Source: JAWLEP01 sp964553045
Lineage (GTDB): Bacteria > Fermentibacterota > Fermentibacteria > Fermentibacterales > JCC-6
Length of the DNA stretch: 64,000 nucleotides
Direction: 5' to 3'
Assembly: GCA_964553045.1 (NCBI GenBank)
Contig: CAZKJG010000002.1
Span: 62,001-126,000, forward strand
Each line of letters opens with the position of its first letter. Positions within the stretch are counted from its first letter, which is position 1. Under the pieces are notes generated by a model. The model did no database searches. It had not been told where the DNA came from and saw nothing but the letters and a program-made list of their open reading frames with translations. Shown in pieces: positions 32,365 to 44,382 of this stretch. The position numbers were made by a program, and so were the translations under genes.

Positions 32365-34830
32365 CTACTGGTCGATACGCACCAGCTTCATCGTGTCGCG
32401 GCTGTCGCTGGTCACGGCGTCCAGGAAGTAGACGCCGGCCGGCGCCGTTTCACCAGAGGCAGTTCTGCCGTCCCAGACCAGTGCATGCGAACCTGCGGTG
32501 CGTGTGCCGCTGACCAGCCTGCGAACCCTTCGCCCCGTGATGTCGTATACGCCCACCTCCACATGGTCGGTGTGCGGCATCACGAAAGCGATGGCGGCCG
32601 TTGACCGCATCGGGTTGGGAGTACTCTGGTGCAGCACTACGCCGGAGGGTAGCGGGTCGCCCGGTCCCAGGTCCTGAAGTCCGGATATGGTCACGTCGTC
32701 TATGTTCCAGCCGCTGTAGGTCCAGCCCATGTTCGTGGGGCCCATGGTCCAGCGTACGTAAACCGAGTCCCGGCCGTCGGCCGTCTGCGAGATGTCGTAG
32801 CTTACATTCACCCAGGCGCTGTCGGTGATCGGGGAGTTGCCGTTGGCCCAGACCTTGGTCCATTCATCGCCGTCGGCGCTGACGTGGAGTGATGCCTGAT
32901 CGAATCCGTTCTGCTGTACGTTCAGCCATCTCCAGAATGCGAGCTCGGTCTTGTAGAGGTCCGAGCAGTCCATGGGCCCGGCAGTGAGATGCATCTCCTC
33001 GAGGTTGTTCTCGTAGTCACCCTCCAGGTTGTATCCCATCACGCCGTTACCGGTATACCCGGAGCCGGGATCGGGGTTGCCGTGCTCGCCTCCCTGACCC
33101 TGGGGCTGGCCGTACTCCCACAGCCCATCCCGTTCCCAGCCGGGGTCATGGTCCATGCTCCAGGAGAGGAATGTCTGCAGGGAGTCGCCCACCAGAAGGG
33201 TGACCGGAATCTCCATGTCCAGCGTCCCCTCGGTGAGGTCGGCTATGGACAGCGAGGTGGAGTAGGCCCCCCGGGGGAGGTCTGAGGCGCTGCCGTCGAC
33301 TGCGAGAACGATGCTCTCGGTCTCGTAGGGGTAGATGACGCCCCCGGAGTTGCCGTAGAGGTTCAGCCAGCCCACAGCCGGCTGCAGAGACGCCTGGTAC
33401 TCCAGGGGCCCGTCGCTGCGGGCGGTCAGCTCGATCTGACGAAGCTCGGGGTTGAACGGCCCCCCCACGGGGCCCTCTATCTGCAGAGGGCCGCCGCCCT
33501 CGACGCAGAGACCGTAGTCCGTGACCAGGGCCTTCATGCAGAAGCTTCCGGTGCCGGGGTAGGGATTCCCGTCCCAGTCGTAGAGGTCTTTCCACTGGCC
33601 GTTCTCGTAGTAGAAGCTCTCGCCCTCGGAGGCGCTGGACTCCACGATGGTCCTGCTGTCCGCGCCCAGCAGCACGGGCACCACCGACGTTCGGTCGTAG
33701 GGCATGCCGGGCTGGGAGAGCTCCAGCTCTATGCAGAAATCATCCCCCTCGGTGAGCAGGAGGGCATCCTGAAGGTCTACCGTATGCAGGCCCCGGTGGA
33801 GGAACTCCCCGGAGACCTCGGCCAGCCGTCCCGAAGGCTGTCCGCTGTCGAATTCGTCCCAGACGGTAACGGTGAAGCTCAGACTGTCGTAGGGGGTTAC
33901 GAAGCTGACCGATTCCAGGAACTGGCCGTTGCGGGCGGTAAATACGGTCAGTGCCCTGCTGACGCCCTCCATCTCGTCACGCCAGCCGTGGTAGTCATGG
34001 TAGTAGACATCGTCGTAGCGAAGGGTCTCCACCTCCCGGAAGGAAACCGCCCCCATCTCCGGGTGATGGCCGCAGTGCCTGTCGTAGTAGGAGATGTAGA
34101 AGTAGCCGTCCCAGCCCCAGGAGGCCCCCCAGCTGTTCTTGACTATCCAGGCTCCGTTCTGGGGGGCGGGTGTGGGCAGGTCGTCGTACCAGCCGACTAT
34201 GGCCACCGCGTGGTTGGGGTCCAGCTCCGAAGTATCCGGCTGCCAGTGGATGTAGTTGGAGTCGATGAACTCCCCCGAGGACATCAGGCAGGTGCCCATC
34301 ACCCCGGAGTCCATCAGCCGCTGCTTGATCCGGTCGATCCGCTCCAGGTCGTCCCCCGCCTCCAGCCACTCGATATGGCGGGGGTAGTAGTAGTGGTAGG
34401 CAGGGCTGGATCGTTCCGGCGGGGTGGTGTACGACTGGCCGTCCTCGTCCCGGACCGCTCCCTCCAGGCGGGCCAGGTAGGCGGCGGTGACCCTGTAGTC
34501 GCCGCCGTAGTGCACCTCCAGGCCGCCGTAAGGGGGTTCGCAGTCGTCGTTGTTGTGCTGGTTGAAGCCGTTCCACCAGTCCAGATGGTACTCGGCAAGG
34601 TTCGGCTCTCCGACCTCCCCGGCGTCTTCCCACGCGGAGGTCATCATCAGGTTGCCCTCCATGGCGGCCATGGCCCCGTGGGTCCAGCAGGTACCCCCCA
34701 GCTGGCTCTTCACGGATGTCACGTAGTTCTCTCCGTCGTAGTCGCGGAGGTCGAAGTGGTCCGGAAGGGCCCTGGCCGATGCCGCAGGGAGTACGAACGG
34801 CAGCAGCACGAGGAATCTGTATGGTGACAT
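32365..34830 (-). CDS. secreted C1 (papain-type) cysteine peptidase with C-terminal sorting-type domain
   Basis: 821 residues from ATG 34830 (AAAGGA 6 nt upstream; an ATG at 34851 is less well placed). Signal peptide MSPYRFLVLLPFVLPAASA. Papain-like catalytic residues: Cys in QLGGTCWTHG (C48), His in DPNHAVAIVGWYDD, Asn in WIVKNSWGASWGWDGYFYISY. The domain is followed by beta-sandwich regions and then a carbohydrate-binding/MAM-like segment (STNPDPGSGYTGN-type, with WSMDHDPGWERDGLWEYGQP). It ends in the shared FlgD-like domain (TPNPMRSTAAIAF, VGVYDITGRRVRRL, APAGVYFLDAV). It probably degrades extracellular protein. The tandem repeat and the tRNA lie just downstream. Confidence 0.88.
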   Translation of the reverse strand: MSPYRFLVLLPFVLPAASARALPDHFDLRDYDGENYVTSVKSQLGGTCWTHGAMAAMEGNLMMTSAWEDAGEVGEPNLAEYHLDWWNGFNQHNNDDCEPPYGGLEVHYGGDYRVTAAYLARLEGAVRDEDGQSYTTPPERSSPAYHYYYPRHIEWLEAGDDLERIDRIKQRLMDSGVMGTCLMSSGEFIDSNYIHWQPDTSELDPNHAVAIVGWYDDLPTPAPQNGAWIVKNSWGASWGWDGYFYISYYDRHCGHHPEMGAVSFREVETLRYDDVYYHDYHGWRDEMEGVSRALTVFTARNGQFLESVSFVTPYDSLSFTVTVWDEFDSGQPSGRLAEVSGEFLHRGLHTVDLQDALLLTEGDDFCIELELSQPGMPYDRTSVVPVLLGADSRTIVESSASEGESFYYENGQWKDLYDWDGNPYPGTGSFCMKALVTDYGLCVEGGGPLQIEGPVGGPFNPELRQIELTARSDGPLEYQASLQPAVGWLNLYGNSGGVIYPYETESIVLAVDGSASDLPRGAYSTSLSIADLTEGTLDMEIPVTLLVGDSLQTFLSWSMDHDPGWERDGLWEYGQPQGQGGEHGNPDPGSGYTGNGVMGYNLEGDYENNLEEMHLTAGPMDCSDLYKTELAFWRWLNVQQNGFDQASLHVSADGDEWTKVWANGNSPITDSAWVNVSYDISQTADGRDSVYVRWTMGPTNMGWTYSGWNIDDVTISGLQDLGPGDPLPSGVVLHQSTPNPMRSTAAIAFVMPHTDHVEVGVYDITGRRVRRLVSGTRTAGSHALVWDGRTASGETAPAGVYFLDAVTSDSRDTMKLVRIDQ

Positions 34831-35042
34831 CGTGGTCCTTTCGAGGCTCATCGAGTTCTTGCGGCCGCCGGAGGGCCGGCCGATTGCGAATGCGCTACCA
34901 GAGGCTCCCCCGGAAGAGGCGGTTACCGGTATGAGGCCTGCGGCGGTGTCCCCACCGCCCGGTCAATATGGGAAGAGGCGACTGAGAGGGCCACCCGTGA
35001 GCGACTGTCCGACCGGTACAGGTGTGCCGTGCCCGGGCTCTG

Positions 35043-37772
<2,730 letters not shown>

Positions 37773-37979
37773 TTCTCCTCCAGCGGCGAGTAAGTTAACC
37801 CCCGGGATACTATAACGTACTGGCCGACGGATGAACAGATACTCCCCTCTTCTCCCCACCCGGCCGGGTCCTCTCTTCGGGAGCTTGCAGAGAATCCGCC
37901 TTTGCGGCGGGCACACGTGCTGAGCGCATGAGGGGGACGTGTAGATGAGACGGGGTCTCGCCCTTCGAGACGGTTGTCC

Positions 37980-39284
37980 CTACTCCCCGCAAGCGGCTCC
38001 GCCGTCCTCTGCGCATCCCCCGGCTTCTCCTGCGGGAAGCCTGACCCGGCAGGAAAGCGCGTGGGCCGCCATGCCCTCCATGCCGGCCAGTACGGCGGAA
38101 TCAGCGAGGATTCTGGAACCGCCGTCCCGGCATGCCACCACGGTCTGCAGCCTGAGGAAGGTCAGCGGCGACAGCGCCGAGGCGAACCTGGCGGCCCTGC
38201 CGGTGGGAAGGGTGTGGCTGGGGCCGGCGGCGTAGTCGCCCATGGCAACGCAGCACGAGCTTCCGCAGAAGGCGGCTCCGAAGCTGCTTACCCGCTCCAG
38301 GAGCCTCTCGGCGTCCTGCGCCTGCACCTCCAGGTGCTCGGGCGCCAGAGCCTCGGCCGCCCGGCAGCAGAGATCCATGTCATCCAGTACCGCGATGCTG
38401 GTCTTCCCCAGGGAATCGGTCTCTGCTCCGGGACAAAGCTCCGAGGCGTTCTGCAGCAGTCGGACCACATCCTTCGCCAGGGTCCGGCTGTCTGTGAGCA
38501 GCCAGGCGGAGGCGTCGGGAGCGTGCTCGGCCTGGGCCAGAAGATCCAGGGCCACAGCCTCGGCGCAGGCCTTTGCGTCCGCCAGGATCACCACCTCGCT
38601 GGGGCCGGCGGGCATGTCGGTCCCCATCCTCCAGGACAGTTGCCTCTTGGCCTCCGTGACCCAGGCGTTGCCGGGTCCGGCGAGCATGTGGGTCCGGGAC
38701 AGCGGCCGAACCCCGTAGGCCGCCGCCGCCACCGCCTGAGCCCCACCGGCAACGGCGATGCCGTCTGCGCCGCAGAGGCGGCACGCAAGGGCCATCTCCG
38801 GGGTGACTCGGGGCGTACAGATTGTCAGCCTGCCCACGCCCGCAGTCCTGGCCGGTACGGCCGTCATCAGCGCCGAAGAGAACAGCGGATAACGTCCTCC
38901 CGGTGCGTAGCAGCAGACCGATTCCACCGGTTTGAGCCGTGTGTACATCCGGCAGCCGTCCCGTTCGACTCCCGCCGGACCGATGCTGCCCATCACCTCC
39001 GCGGCAAAGTCGCGAATCCTCTCCCGGGCCCTTCGCATGGCCTGCGCCCCCTCTGAGGGGACCTCCGCGGCCAATCCAGCCAGCCTGGCGGACCCGGCCG
39101 GCAGCCATTCCGGAGGGGAATCGCCCAGCTCGGACGCTATCTCGGCCAGGGCCGGCGCCCCGCCTTCACGAATCCTGGACACTATCTCCCCGACCCTCCG
39201 CTGCACTGCCCCGTCCGGCGCCGCCCTCTTCGAGACGGCAATGGCCTCCAGGGCCTCTTCGCTTTCCAGAAGCCTCACCCTCAT
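37980..39284 (-). CDS. hisD: histidinol dehydrogenase
   Basis: 434 residues, final gene of the operon; its ATG overlaps the hisAIE stop by 4 bp (ATGA). HisD blocks: GRYPLFSSALMTAVPARTAGV, LAGPGNAWVTEAKRQL, GTDMPAGPSEVVILAD (zinc/substrate region), LLAQAEHAPDASAWLLTDS, and GPSHTLPTGRAARFASALSP. It oxidises histidinol to histidine with two NAD+. It is followed after about 200 bp by the kinase gene on the same strand, with no clear terminator between. Confidence 0.95.
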   Translation of the reverse strand: MRVRLLESEEALEAIAVSKRAAPDGAVQRRVGEIVSRIREGGAPALAEIASELGDSPPEWLPAGSARLAGLAAEVPSEGAQAMRRARERIRDFAAEVMGSIGPAGVERDGCRMYTRLKPVESVCCYAPGGRYPLFSSALMTAVPARTAGVGRLTICTPRVTPEMALACRLCGADGIAVAGGAQAVAAAAYGVRPLSRTHMLAGPGNAWVTEAKRQLSWRMGTDMPAGPSEVVILADAKACAEAVALDLLAQAEHAPDASAWLLTDSRTLAKDVVRLLQNASELCPGAETDSLGKTSIAVLDDMDLCCRAAEALAPEHLEVQAQDAERLLERVSSFGAAFCGSSCCVAMGDYAAGPSHTLPTGRAARFASALSPLTFLRLQTVVACRDGGSRILADSAVLAGMEGMAAHALSCRVRLPAGEAGGCAEDGGAACGE

Positions 39285-40504
39285 GACCGTCTGCTCCCCA
39301 GCTCGGACACGGCCCTCTCGAGGGAGACGCCCCACCTCCGCATGGCCACCATGGTGAAGTAGAGGAGGTCCGCGGCCTCCCAGGCGGCGTTGTCGGCGCA
39401 GGTGGCATCGGCCAGCTCGCCCGCCTCCTCCAACAGTTTCTTCCGCAGCAGCCCGGAGTCATCCAGAAGCCTTCTCGTGTACGAATCCGATGGAACTGCC
39501 TCGCCGCGCGCTTCGATGACGTCCTCCAGGTCGTGCATGGAGAAGGACGCGTCGTCGAAGCAGCTGTAGAGCCCGGTGTGGCACGCCTCCCCCCTCTGCC
39601 TGACCACGAAGAGAATCGCGTCCCCGTCGCAGTCGGTCCTGCAGGCCAGGAGCTCCTGGGTGTTGCCGGAGGACCGGCCCTTTACCCATATCTCGTCCCG
39701 GGAGCGGCTGTAGTAGACGCCGCGGCCGGAGGACAGGGCCTCCCGAAGGGACTCCGGAGAGCTCCAGGCCAGCATCAGGACCCTTCCGGCCCGATCCCGG
39801 GTCACCGTGGGCGCCAACCCGCCGGGTCCGAACCGGACGCTTTCCGCCACCACCTCGACAGGTGAGAGACGGCCCGTGTACATCGCCATTCCCACCTGCA
39901 CGTCCAGCCCCATCGTGCACAGCTCGGCAGCCTCTTCCGTTGAGGATACGCCCCCCGCTACCGTTAGGGGATGCGGCAACAGACGGCACAGCCTCTCCAG
40001 ACCCTCCCGCGGAAGGCCCCGCATGGTGCCCTCCGACCCCACGAAGGTGGCCAGGTACGACCCGCATGCGTCGGCGGCGGCCTCGGCCCTTTCGATCACG
40101 CTCTGGCCCGTGCCGGTCCTCCAGCCCTCCTGCAGCACCTCCCCGTGGAGGCTGTCCAGGGCCACCTGGACCCGCCGACGGGGGAGGCGTGCCACGAACG
40201 GTTCCAGGGCTGCGGTGCCTATGATCACCCTGTCCGCCCCGGCGGCCAGCAGGCTCCTGGCCCTCTCCTCGCTTCTGATTCCGCCGCCCGCCCTGGTCTG
40301 GGCGGCGCCGCATACACGTCGAAGCAGATCCAGGTTGTCACCTGTACCCCGGGCGGCGTCCAGGTCGATTGCCGCCACCGGTCCGAATCGTCCCAGCTGG
40401 CGCGCCAGGTCAACGGGATCCCTGGGATCCTCCAGGACCTCTGTCCTGCCGCCCATCAGCTGGACGACCCTTCCCTCGGATATGTCTATGCTGGGGACCA
40501 GCAT
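39281..40504 (-). CDS. hisAIE: trifunctional HisA-HisI-HisE fusion (ProFAR isomerase / PRA cyclohydrolase / PRA-ATP pyrophosphohydrolase)
   Basis: 407 residues from ATG 40504, with GGAGGT 6 nt upstream. Domain 1 (about 1-235) is HisA: LVPSIDISEGRVVQL (general base Asp), AIDLDAARGTGDNLDLL, AGGGIRSEERA, VALDSLHGEVLQEGW, VAGGVSSTEEAAEL. Domain 2 (about 236-320) is HisI: TVTRDRAGRVLMLAW, VYYSRSRDEIWVKGRSSGNT, CRTDCDGDAILFVVRQ, EACHTGLYSCF with the zinc Cys residues. Domain 3 (about 321-407) is HisE: LLRKKLLEEAGELADA and WEAADLLYF. It performs steps 2, 3 and 4 of the pathway. HisIE fusion is common; joining HisA in front is unusual. It overlaps hisF by 19 bp. Confidence 0.93.
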   Translation of the reverse strand: MLVPSIDISEGRVVQLMGGRTEVLEDPRDPVDLARQLGRFGPVAAIDLDAARGTGDNLDLLRRVCGAAQTRAGGGIRSEERARSLLAAGADRVIIGTAALEPFVARLPRRRVQVALDSLHGEVLQEGWRTGTGQSVIERAEAAADACGSYLATFVGSEGTMRGLPREGLERLCRLLPHPLTVAGGVSSTEEAAELCTMGLDVQVGMAMYTGRLSPVEVVAESVRFGPGGLAPTVTRDRAGRVLMLAWSSPESLREALSSGRGVYYSRSRDEIWVKGRSSGNTQELLACRTDCDGDAILFVVRQRGEACHTGLYSCFDDASFSMHDLEDVIEARGEAVPSDSYTRRLLDDSGLLRKKLLEEAGELADATCADNAAWEAADLLYFTMVAMRRWGVSLERAVSELGSRRS

Positions 40505-41256
40505 GTCCGCACCTCCAGTCCGTTTCTCAGCAGCAGTTCCTTTATATCGCCCACGGTGCTCTCCCCACGGTGCAGTATTCCGGCCACCAGAACGGCATCC
40601 GCGCCGCCCAGCCGGAAAGCATCCAGGACGTCCCCGGGGCCTCCGGCGCCGCCGGAGGCGATCACCGGCACGCCCGAGGACCGGGACACGGCCGACGTCA
40701 GCTCCAGGTCGAAACCCGCCCTGCTTCCGTCCCGGTCCCATGAGGTGAGCAGTATCTCTCCCGCTCCCATCAGCTCGACCCGACGGGCCCACTGCAGGGC
40801 GTCAATTCCGGTGTCCCGGGTTCCGGACCGGGTTACAACCGTCCATCCACGGTTCCGCCTGGCCGCGTCTATGGCCGCCACGCAGCACTGTCTTCCCCAT
40901 CTGGCCGCGATCTCCCGAAGGATTTCCGGACGCTCCACCGCGGCGGTGTTGACCGCCACCTTGTCCGCTCCCGCCGCAAGCAGCGCCCTGGCGTCCTCTG
41001 CGCTTCGAACCCCGCCGCCGACGGCCAGAGGCACCGTCAACCTGTCGGCAACGGCCGATACGGTCTGCCTGGTGGCGGCCCGTCCCTCGGACGTGGCGGA
41101 GACGTCCAGCAGTACGATCTCGTCGGCCCCCTGCCTCACGTACTCCTCCGCCATTCTGGCCGGATCGCCCATGTCCGTCAGGTTCGAGAAGCGGGTGCCC
41201 TTCACCGTTCTGCCCCCGCGGACGTCCAGGCAGGCTACGATCCTGCTACAGAGCAC
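40486..41256 (-). CDS. hisF: imidazole glycerol phosphate synthase cyclase subunit
   Basis: 256 residues, GTG start at 41256. The (beta/alpha)8 barrel has the catalytic Asp in IVACLDVRGGRTVKG and the second Asp in LLTSWDRDGSRAGFD. The phosphate sites are AVGGGVRSAEDARAL and VIASGGAGGPGDV. It partners with HisH to make IGP and AICAR from PRFAR and glutamine-derived ammonia. It overlaps hisH by 11 bp and hisAIE by 19 bp, so translation of all three is coupled. Confidence 0.96.
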   Translation of the reverse strand: MLCSRIVACLDVRGGRTVKGTRFSNLTDMGDPARMAEEYVRQGADEIVLLDVSATSEGRAATRQTVSAVADRLTVPLAVGGGVRSAEDARALLAAGADKVAVNTAAVERPEILREIAARWGRQCCVAAIDAARRNRGWTVVTRSGTRDTGIDALQWARRVELMGAGEILLTSWDRDGSRAGFDLELTSAVSRSSGVPVIASGGAGGPGDVLDAFRLGGADAVLVAGILHRGESTVGDIKELLLRNGLEVRTCWSPA

Positions 41257-41830
41257 TTTCGTACCATCCTCTCACCAGCTCGTGGCCCAGCCTTCCGCTC
41301 TTCTCGGGATGGAACTGCAGGGCCGTCAGGCTCCCGCTTCTCAGGCCGGCGCAGAACTCGGTGCCGGCGTAGGCGGACATGTACGTGACCACGTCCCCGT
41401 CGTCCGGCAGGCAGTAGTAGGAGTTGACGAAGTAGGCGTAACCGCCCTCCAGCCCACCCTGCGCTGGCAGTATCCTGTTCCAGCCGATCTGGGGGACCTT
41501 GCGGGCGCGGAACCTCCGCACGCTTCCCCGCAGCAGGCCCAGCCCCCGCACACCCGGGGACTCCGGGCTGAATTCGAACAGAACCTGCATGCCCGAGCAG
41601 ATACAGAGCGCGGGGGTGCCTGCACGGCAGGCCTCCGTGATCGCCTTCGACATTCCAAAGGCCCGAAGCGAACGGGCCACGGCGCCGAAGCTTCCCACGC
41701 CGGGCAGCAGAATCGGGGATCCGGTCATCTCACGGGCCCGGGCAACCTCCCGCCAGGGGATTCCCAGCCGCTTCAGGCAGCGCCTCACCGAGCCCAGGTT
41801 TCCATCGGTGCAGGATATGAGGTCAAGCAT
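41246..41830 (-). CDS. hisH: imidazole glycerol phosphate synthase glutaminase subunit
   Basis: 194 residues, class I glutamine amidotransferase. Nucleophile Cys in PALCICSGMQVLFE (the usual GICLGMQ is changed to CICSGMQ), oxyanion region LLPGVGSFG, and the His/Glu pair in LQFHPEKSGRLG. The N-terminus (MLDLISCTDGNLGSV) corresponds to the IDYGxGNLxSV start of HisH, slightly altered. It supplies ammonia to HisF. Its start overlaps the hisB stop by 8 bp. Confidence 0.94.
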   Translation of the reverse strand: MLDLISCTDGNLGSVRRCLKRLGIPWREVARAREMTGSPILLPGVGSFGAVARSLRAFGMSKAITEACRAGTPALCICSGMQVLFEFSPESPGVRGLGLLRGSVRRFRARKVPQIGWNRILPAQGGLEGGYAYFVNSYYCLPDDGDVVTYMSAYAGTEFCAGLRSGSLTALQFHPEKSGRLGHELVRGWYESAL

Positions 41831-42404
41831 CTATTACCCCCTTGGTGCTCAGCGTTAGGGAGGCCGGGGTCATGGCCATCGCCAGCGCCCGGCCCAGGCC
41901 CTTGAAGGCCGCCTCCACGACGTGGTGGCCGGAATCGGCCGCCATGGCCCGGACGTGTATGGCCCCGGGCAGGTTGGCGGCAAGCCCCCGCATCAGCTCC
42001 CGGAAGAGCAGGGGTGAGAGGGGCAGGTCGTCCAGCCCCGACAGGTCCATGCTCCATCCCAGGGCCGGCCGGCCGGACAGGTCCACCGCGACCAGAACCA
42101 GGCTCTCGTCCATGGGCATGGCGCACCATCCGGCCCTGGCCACCGCGCAGTCCTCAAGGGCGTCTCTCAGGGCCCTGCCCAAGGCGATGCCGCAGTCCTC
42201 CACCAGGTGATGGGCGTCCACCTCCAGGTCGCCCCGGGCCTCAATCCGCAGGCCCAGTCCCGCGTGTACCGCCATGGCCTTCAGCATGTGGTCCAGGAAG
42301 GGCACCGTTGTGCCCACCTCCGGCGGACGGGGGGTGTCCAGCTTAACCAGCACCTCCACATCCGTCTCGCTCGTGCTCCTGCTGCAGCTTCCTCTCCTGT
42401 CCAT
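41823..42404 (-). CDS. hisB: imidazoleglycerol-phosphate dehydratase
   Basis: 193 residues, monofunctional HisB. Metal-binding motifs: VPFLDHMLKAMAVHAG and VDAHHLVEDCGIALG in the first repeat, and HVRAMAADSGHHVVEAAFKGLGRAL in the second (HHxxE type). The N-terminus (SRSTSETDVEVLVKLD) is the usual ETxI start. It converts IGP to imidazole acetol phosphate and needs Mn2+. It begins 1 bp after the hisC stop. Confidence 0.95.
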   Translation of the reverse strand: MDRRGSCSRSTSETDVEVLVKLDTPRPPEVGTTVPFLDHMLKAMAVHAGLGLRIEARGDLEVDAHHLVEDCGIALGRALRDALEDCAVARAGWCAMPMDESLVLVAVDLSGRPALGWSMDLSGLDDLPLSPLLFRELMRGLAANLPGAIHVRAMAADSGHHVVEAAFKGLGRALAMAMTPASLTLSTKGVIDA

Positions 42405-42405
42405 C

Positions 42406-43467
42406 TCAGACCTCCCTCTCAGCCTCGTACAGAACGCCCTTCAGCTCCCGCGCCAGGGCCTCGGTCTCCTCGATGCTGCCGGCCGTTATCCGCAGCCAGC
42501 CCGGCATGGCGCCGGGCAGCTGACGCACCAGGATTCCCCGCTCCCGCAGAGAGGCCGCCACCATCGTCGCCGCCTTTCCCACCCGTACCGGCAGGAAGTT
42601 GGCGCTGCAGCCCCCGGGAACGAAAAGACCCAGTTCGCTCAGGACGTGCGCCAGCAGCTTCCTTCTGCGGCGAATGGCTTCAACCACCTTCGGGAGCAGG
42701 TCTGCGCTATCAACCCTCTGCAGACCCGCCTGCACAGCGGCGGACCCCGCCGCGAACGGGGTTCTCACGCGGCGCATGGCCTCCAGAAGCCGGGGTTTTC
42801 CCGCGGCCAGTCCCAGGCGGAGTCCTGCCAATCCCCAGACCTTCGAGAAACTTTTGAGCACCAGGAGGTTGGGAAGGTCTCTGGTGAGCGGGGCGATCGT
42901 AGGGCCCGCCAGCTCTCCGTAGGCCTCGTCGACTACGAACAGCGTCCGGGGAAACCGGCGTATCCAGCCCAGCAGCTCTTCGGCCGGAACCACCATGCCG
43001 GTCGGATTGTCCGGGGTTGCCAGAACGGCGACCTCGACCCCCTGCGAAAGCGCTCCTTCCAGTCCCCGCAGGTCGTGCGACAGGTCCTCGAGTACGGGGA
43101 CCTCGACGAGTTCTGCGCCGGCCATCCGGAGGTATCCCGGTATCAGGGAGAAGGTGGGCCGGCTAACCAGCGCGCGGGTCGAACCCGGACAGACGAAGGC
43201 CAACGAAGCGGCCAGCAGACCCTCGCTGGCCCCGGCCGTGGCCAGCACCATGTCCGCGGACACCTCCAGCCAGTCGGCCGCCCTTCGGGTCAGGCCGGCG
43301 TAGTCGGGATACCTCGACGGGTCCGAGGGAAGCTTTACGGGCGGCCACAGCGCCGGGTCGACCTCGTTCATGTCCAGCCTGATCAGGTTTCTGTCCCGGG
43401 GGCGGACTCCGGTGTATGCCCTGCCCCGCAGAGCCAGAGGCGACATTCTGAAGGCCCGCGCGCTCAT
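42406..43467 (-). CDS. hisC: histidinol-phosphate aminotransferase
   Basis: 353 residues, fold-type I PLP aminotransferase. Substrate/PLP blocks: LIRLDMNEVDPALWP, RYPDYAGLTRRAADWL, TAGASEGLLAASLAFV, TPDNPTGMVVP, LFVVDEAYGELAG (Asp and Tyr), the lysine in VLKSFSKVWGLAGLRLG, and LRITAGSIEETEALAREL. It transaminates imidazole acetol phosphate to histidinol phosphate. Its ATG overlaps the hisG stop by 4 bp. Confidence 0.95.
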   Translation of the reverse strand: MSARAFRMSPLALRGRAYTGVRPRDRNLIRLDMNEVDPALWPPVKLPSDPSRYPDYAGLTRRAADWLEVSADMVLATAGASEGLLAASLAFVCPGSTRALVSRPTFSLIPGYLRMAGAELVEVPVLEDLSHDLRGLEGALSQGVEVAVLATPDNPTGMVVPAEELLGWIRRFPRTLFVVDEAYGELAGPTIAPLTRDLPNLLVLKSFSKVWGLAGLRLGLAAGKPRLLEAMRRVRTPFAAGSAAVQAGLQRVDSADLLPKVVEAIRRRRKLLAHVLSELGLFVPGGCSANFLPVRVGKAATMVAASLRERGILVRQLPGAMPGWLRITAGSIEETEALARELKGVLYEAEREV

Positions 43468-44306
43468 GGGAGTATCCGTTCCACGGGGTACTCAAGTATA
43501 TCCTTGGCCCCCATTGACTTGAGCCTGGCTACCAGTTCGGGCACGGTCTTCGCGGGCACGGCCACCTTTATCGCGAATCCCGCCTGGCCGTGGAGGGGGG
43601 AGACGGTTGGTGCGCGCATGCAGGGCAGTATGTCCGCCACCCTGTCCACTCCCTCCGCCGGAACGTTCATCTCCAGTACCCGGCGGCCCCGGGCGTCCAG
43701 CAGGCTGCGAAGAAGCATCACCAGCTCGTCCAGGCGCTTTCTCCTGCAGGGGTCCTCGTAGGCCGCCCGGCTGCAGATCAGCCTGGTGGTGCTCTCCAGG
43801 ATGCAGTCCACCTCCCGCAGGCGGTTGGCCTTGAGCGTCGCGCCGGTGGAACAGATATCGACCACCATGTCCGCGTCCTCCGGCGGAAGGGCCTCCGTGG
43901 CCCCCCAGCTGCGTACGAAGGTCCCGCTTATTCCGCTTCTCTGCATGTAGTCTTCGGTGATGCGACGGTACTCCGAGGCCACCACCAGGTTAGCTCCGGT
44001 ATCCCTGAGCTCCTCGGGGACCGCGGCCACCAGCCTGGCCGGGCTGAGGCCGAGGTCCAGAAGCTCCATTACCTCCGCATCCGTCTCCACCACCCAGTCG
44101 TGGCCGGTGAATCCGCAGTCGTGCCTGCCCAGCTCCACCAGCCTGGGGATGTTCTGTGGCTTGAGCACCTTGACCTCCACCTCCGGGTTACTGCAGGAGG
44201 GACGGTAGTCGCGGTCGCCTCCGCTGACGGCCATTCCGCACCTGTCCAGCAGGTCCGTCACCCCTTTCAGCAGCCGCCCCTTGGGAAGCAGCAATCTCAG
44301 TCCCAT
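43464..44306 (-). CDS. hisG: ATP phosphoribosyltransferase (long HisG, HisGL)
   Basis: 280 residues from ATG 44306 (AAGGGAG upstream), the long form with a C-terminal regulatory ACT-like domain (EMNVPAEGVDRVADILPCMRAPTVSPL ... KVAVPAKTVPELVARLKSMGAKDILEYPVERIL), which allows histidine feedback without HisZ. Catalytic blocks: LRLLLPKGRLLKG, CGFTGHDWVVE, and the PRPP loop DADMVVDICSTGATLKANRL. It starts the pathway and is the first structural gene, 15 bp after the second attenuator's terminator. It is thus controlled both by feedback and by attenuation. Confidence 0.96.
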   Translation of the reverse strand: MGLRLLLPKGRLLKGVTDLLDRCGMAVSGGDRDYRPSCSNPEVEVKVLKPQNIPRLVELGRHDCGFTGHDWVVETDAEVMELLDLGLSPARLVAAVPEELRDTGANLVVASEYRRITEDYMQRSGISGTFVRSWGATEALPPEDADMVVDICSTGATLKANRLREVDCILESTTRLICSRAAYEDPCRRKRLDELVMLLRSLLDARGRRVLEMNVPAEGVDRVADILPCMRAPTVSPLHGQAGFAIKVAVPAKTVPELVARLKSMGAKDILEYPVERILP

Positions 44307-44320
44307 CTCCACTCCCTTCG

Positions 44321-44352
44321 AAAAAAAAGAGGGCCCGCCTGAGCGGGCCCTC
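44321..44352 (-). terminator. his attenuator terminator 2 (next to hisG)
   Basis: On the minus strand GAGGGCCCGC-TCAG-GCGGGCCCTC followed by eight T residues (44328-44321), ending 15 bp before the hisG start codon. It comes after His-rich leader peptide 2, so it is the terminator arm of an attenuator. Stem core GGGCCCGC/GCGGGCCC is identical to that of terminator 1. Confidence 0.9.
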
Positions 44353-44382
44353 GTGCCGGTCGACTCCTGGTCCGGAATGAGC

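Noticed and set aside
37951..37975. Terminator after hisD
   Set aside because: Short GTCTCG/CGAGAC hairpin without a T-run.
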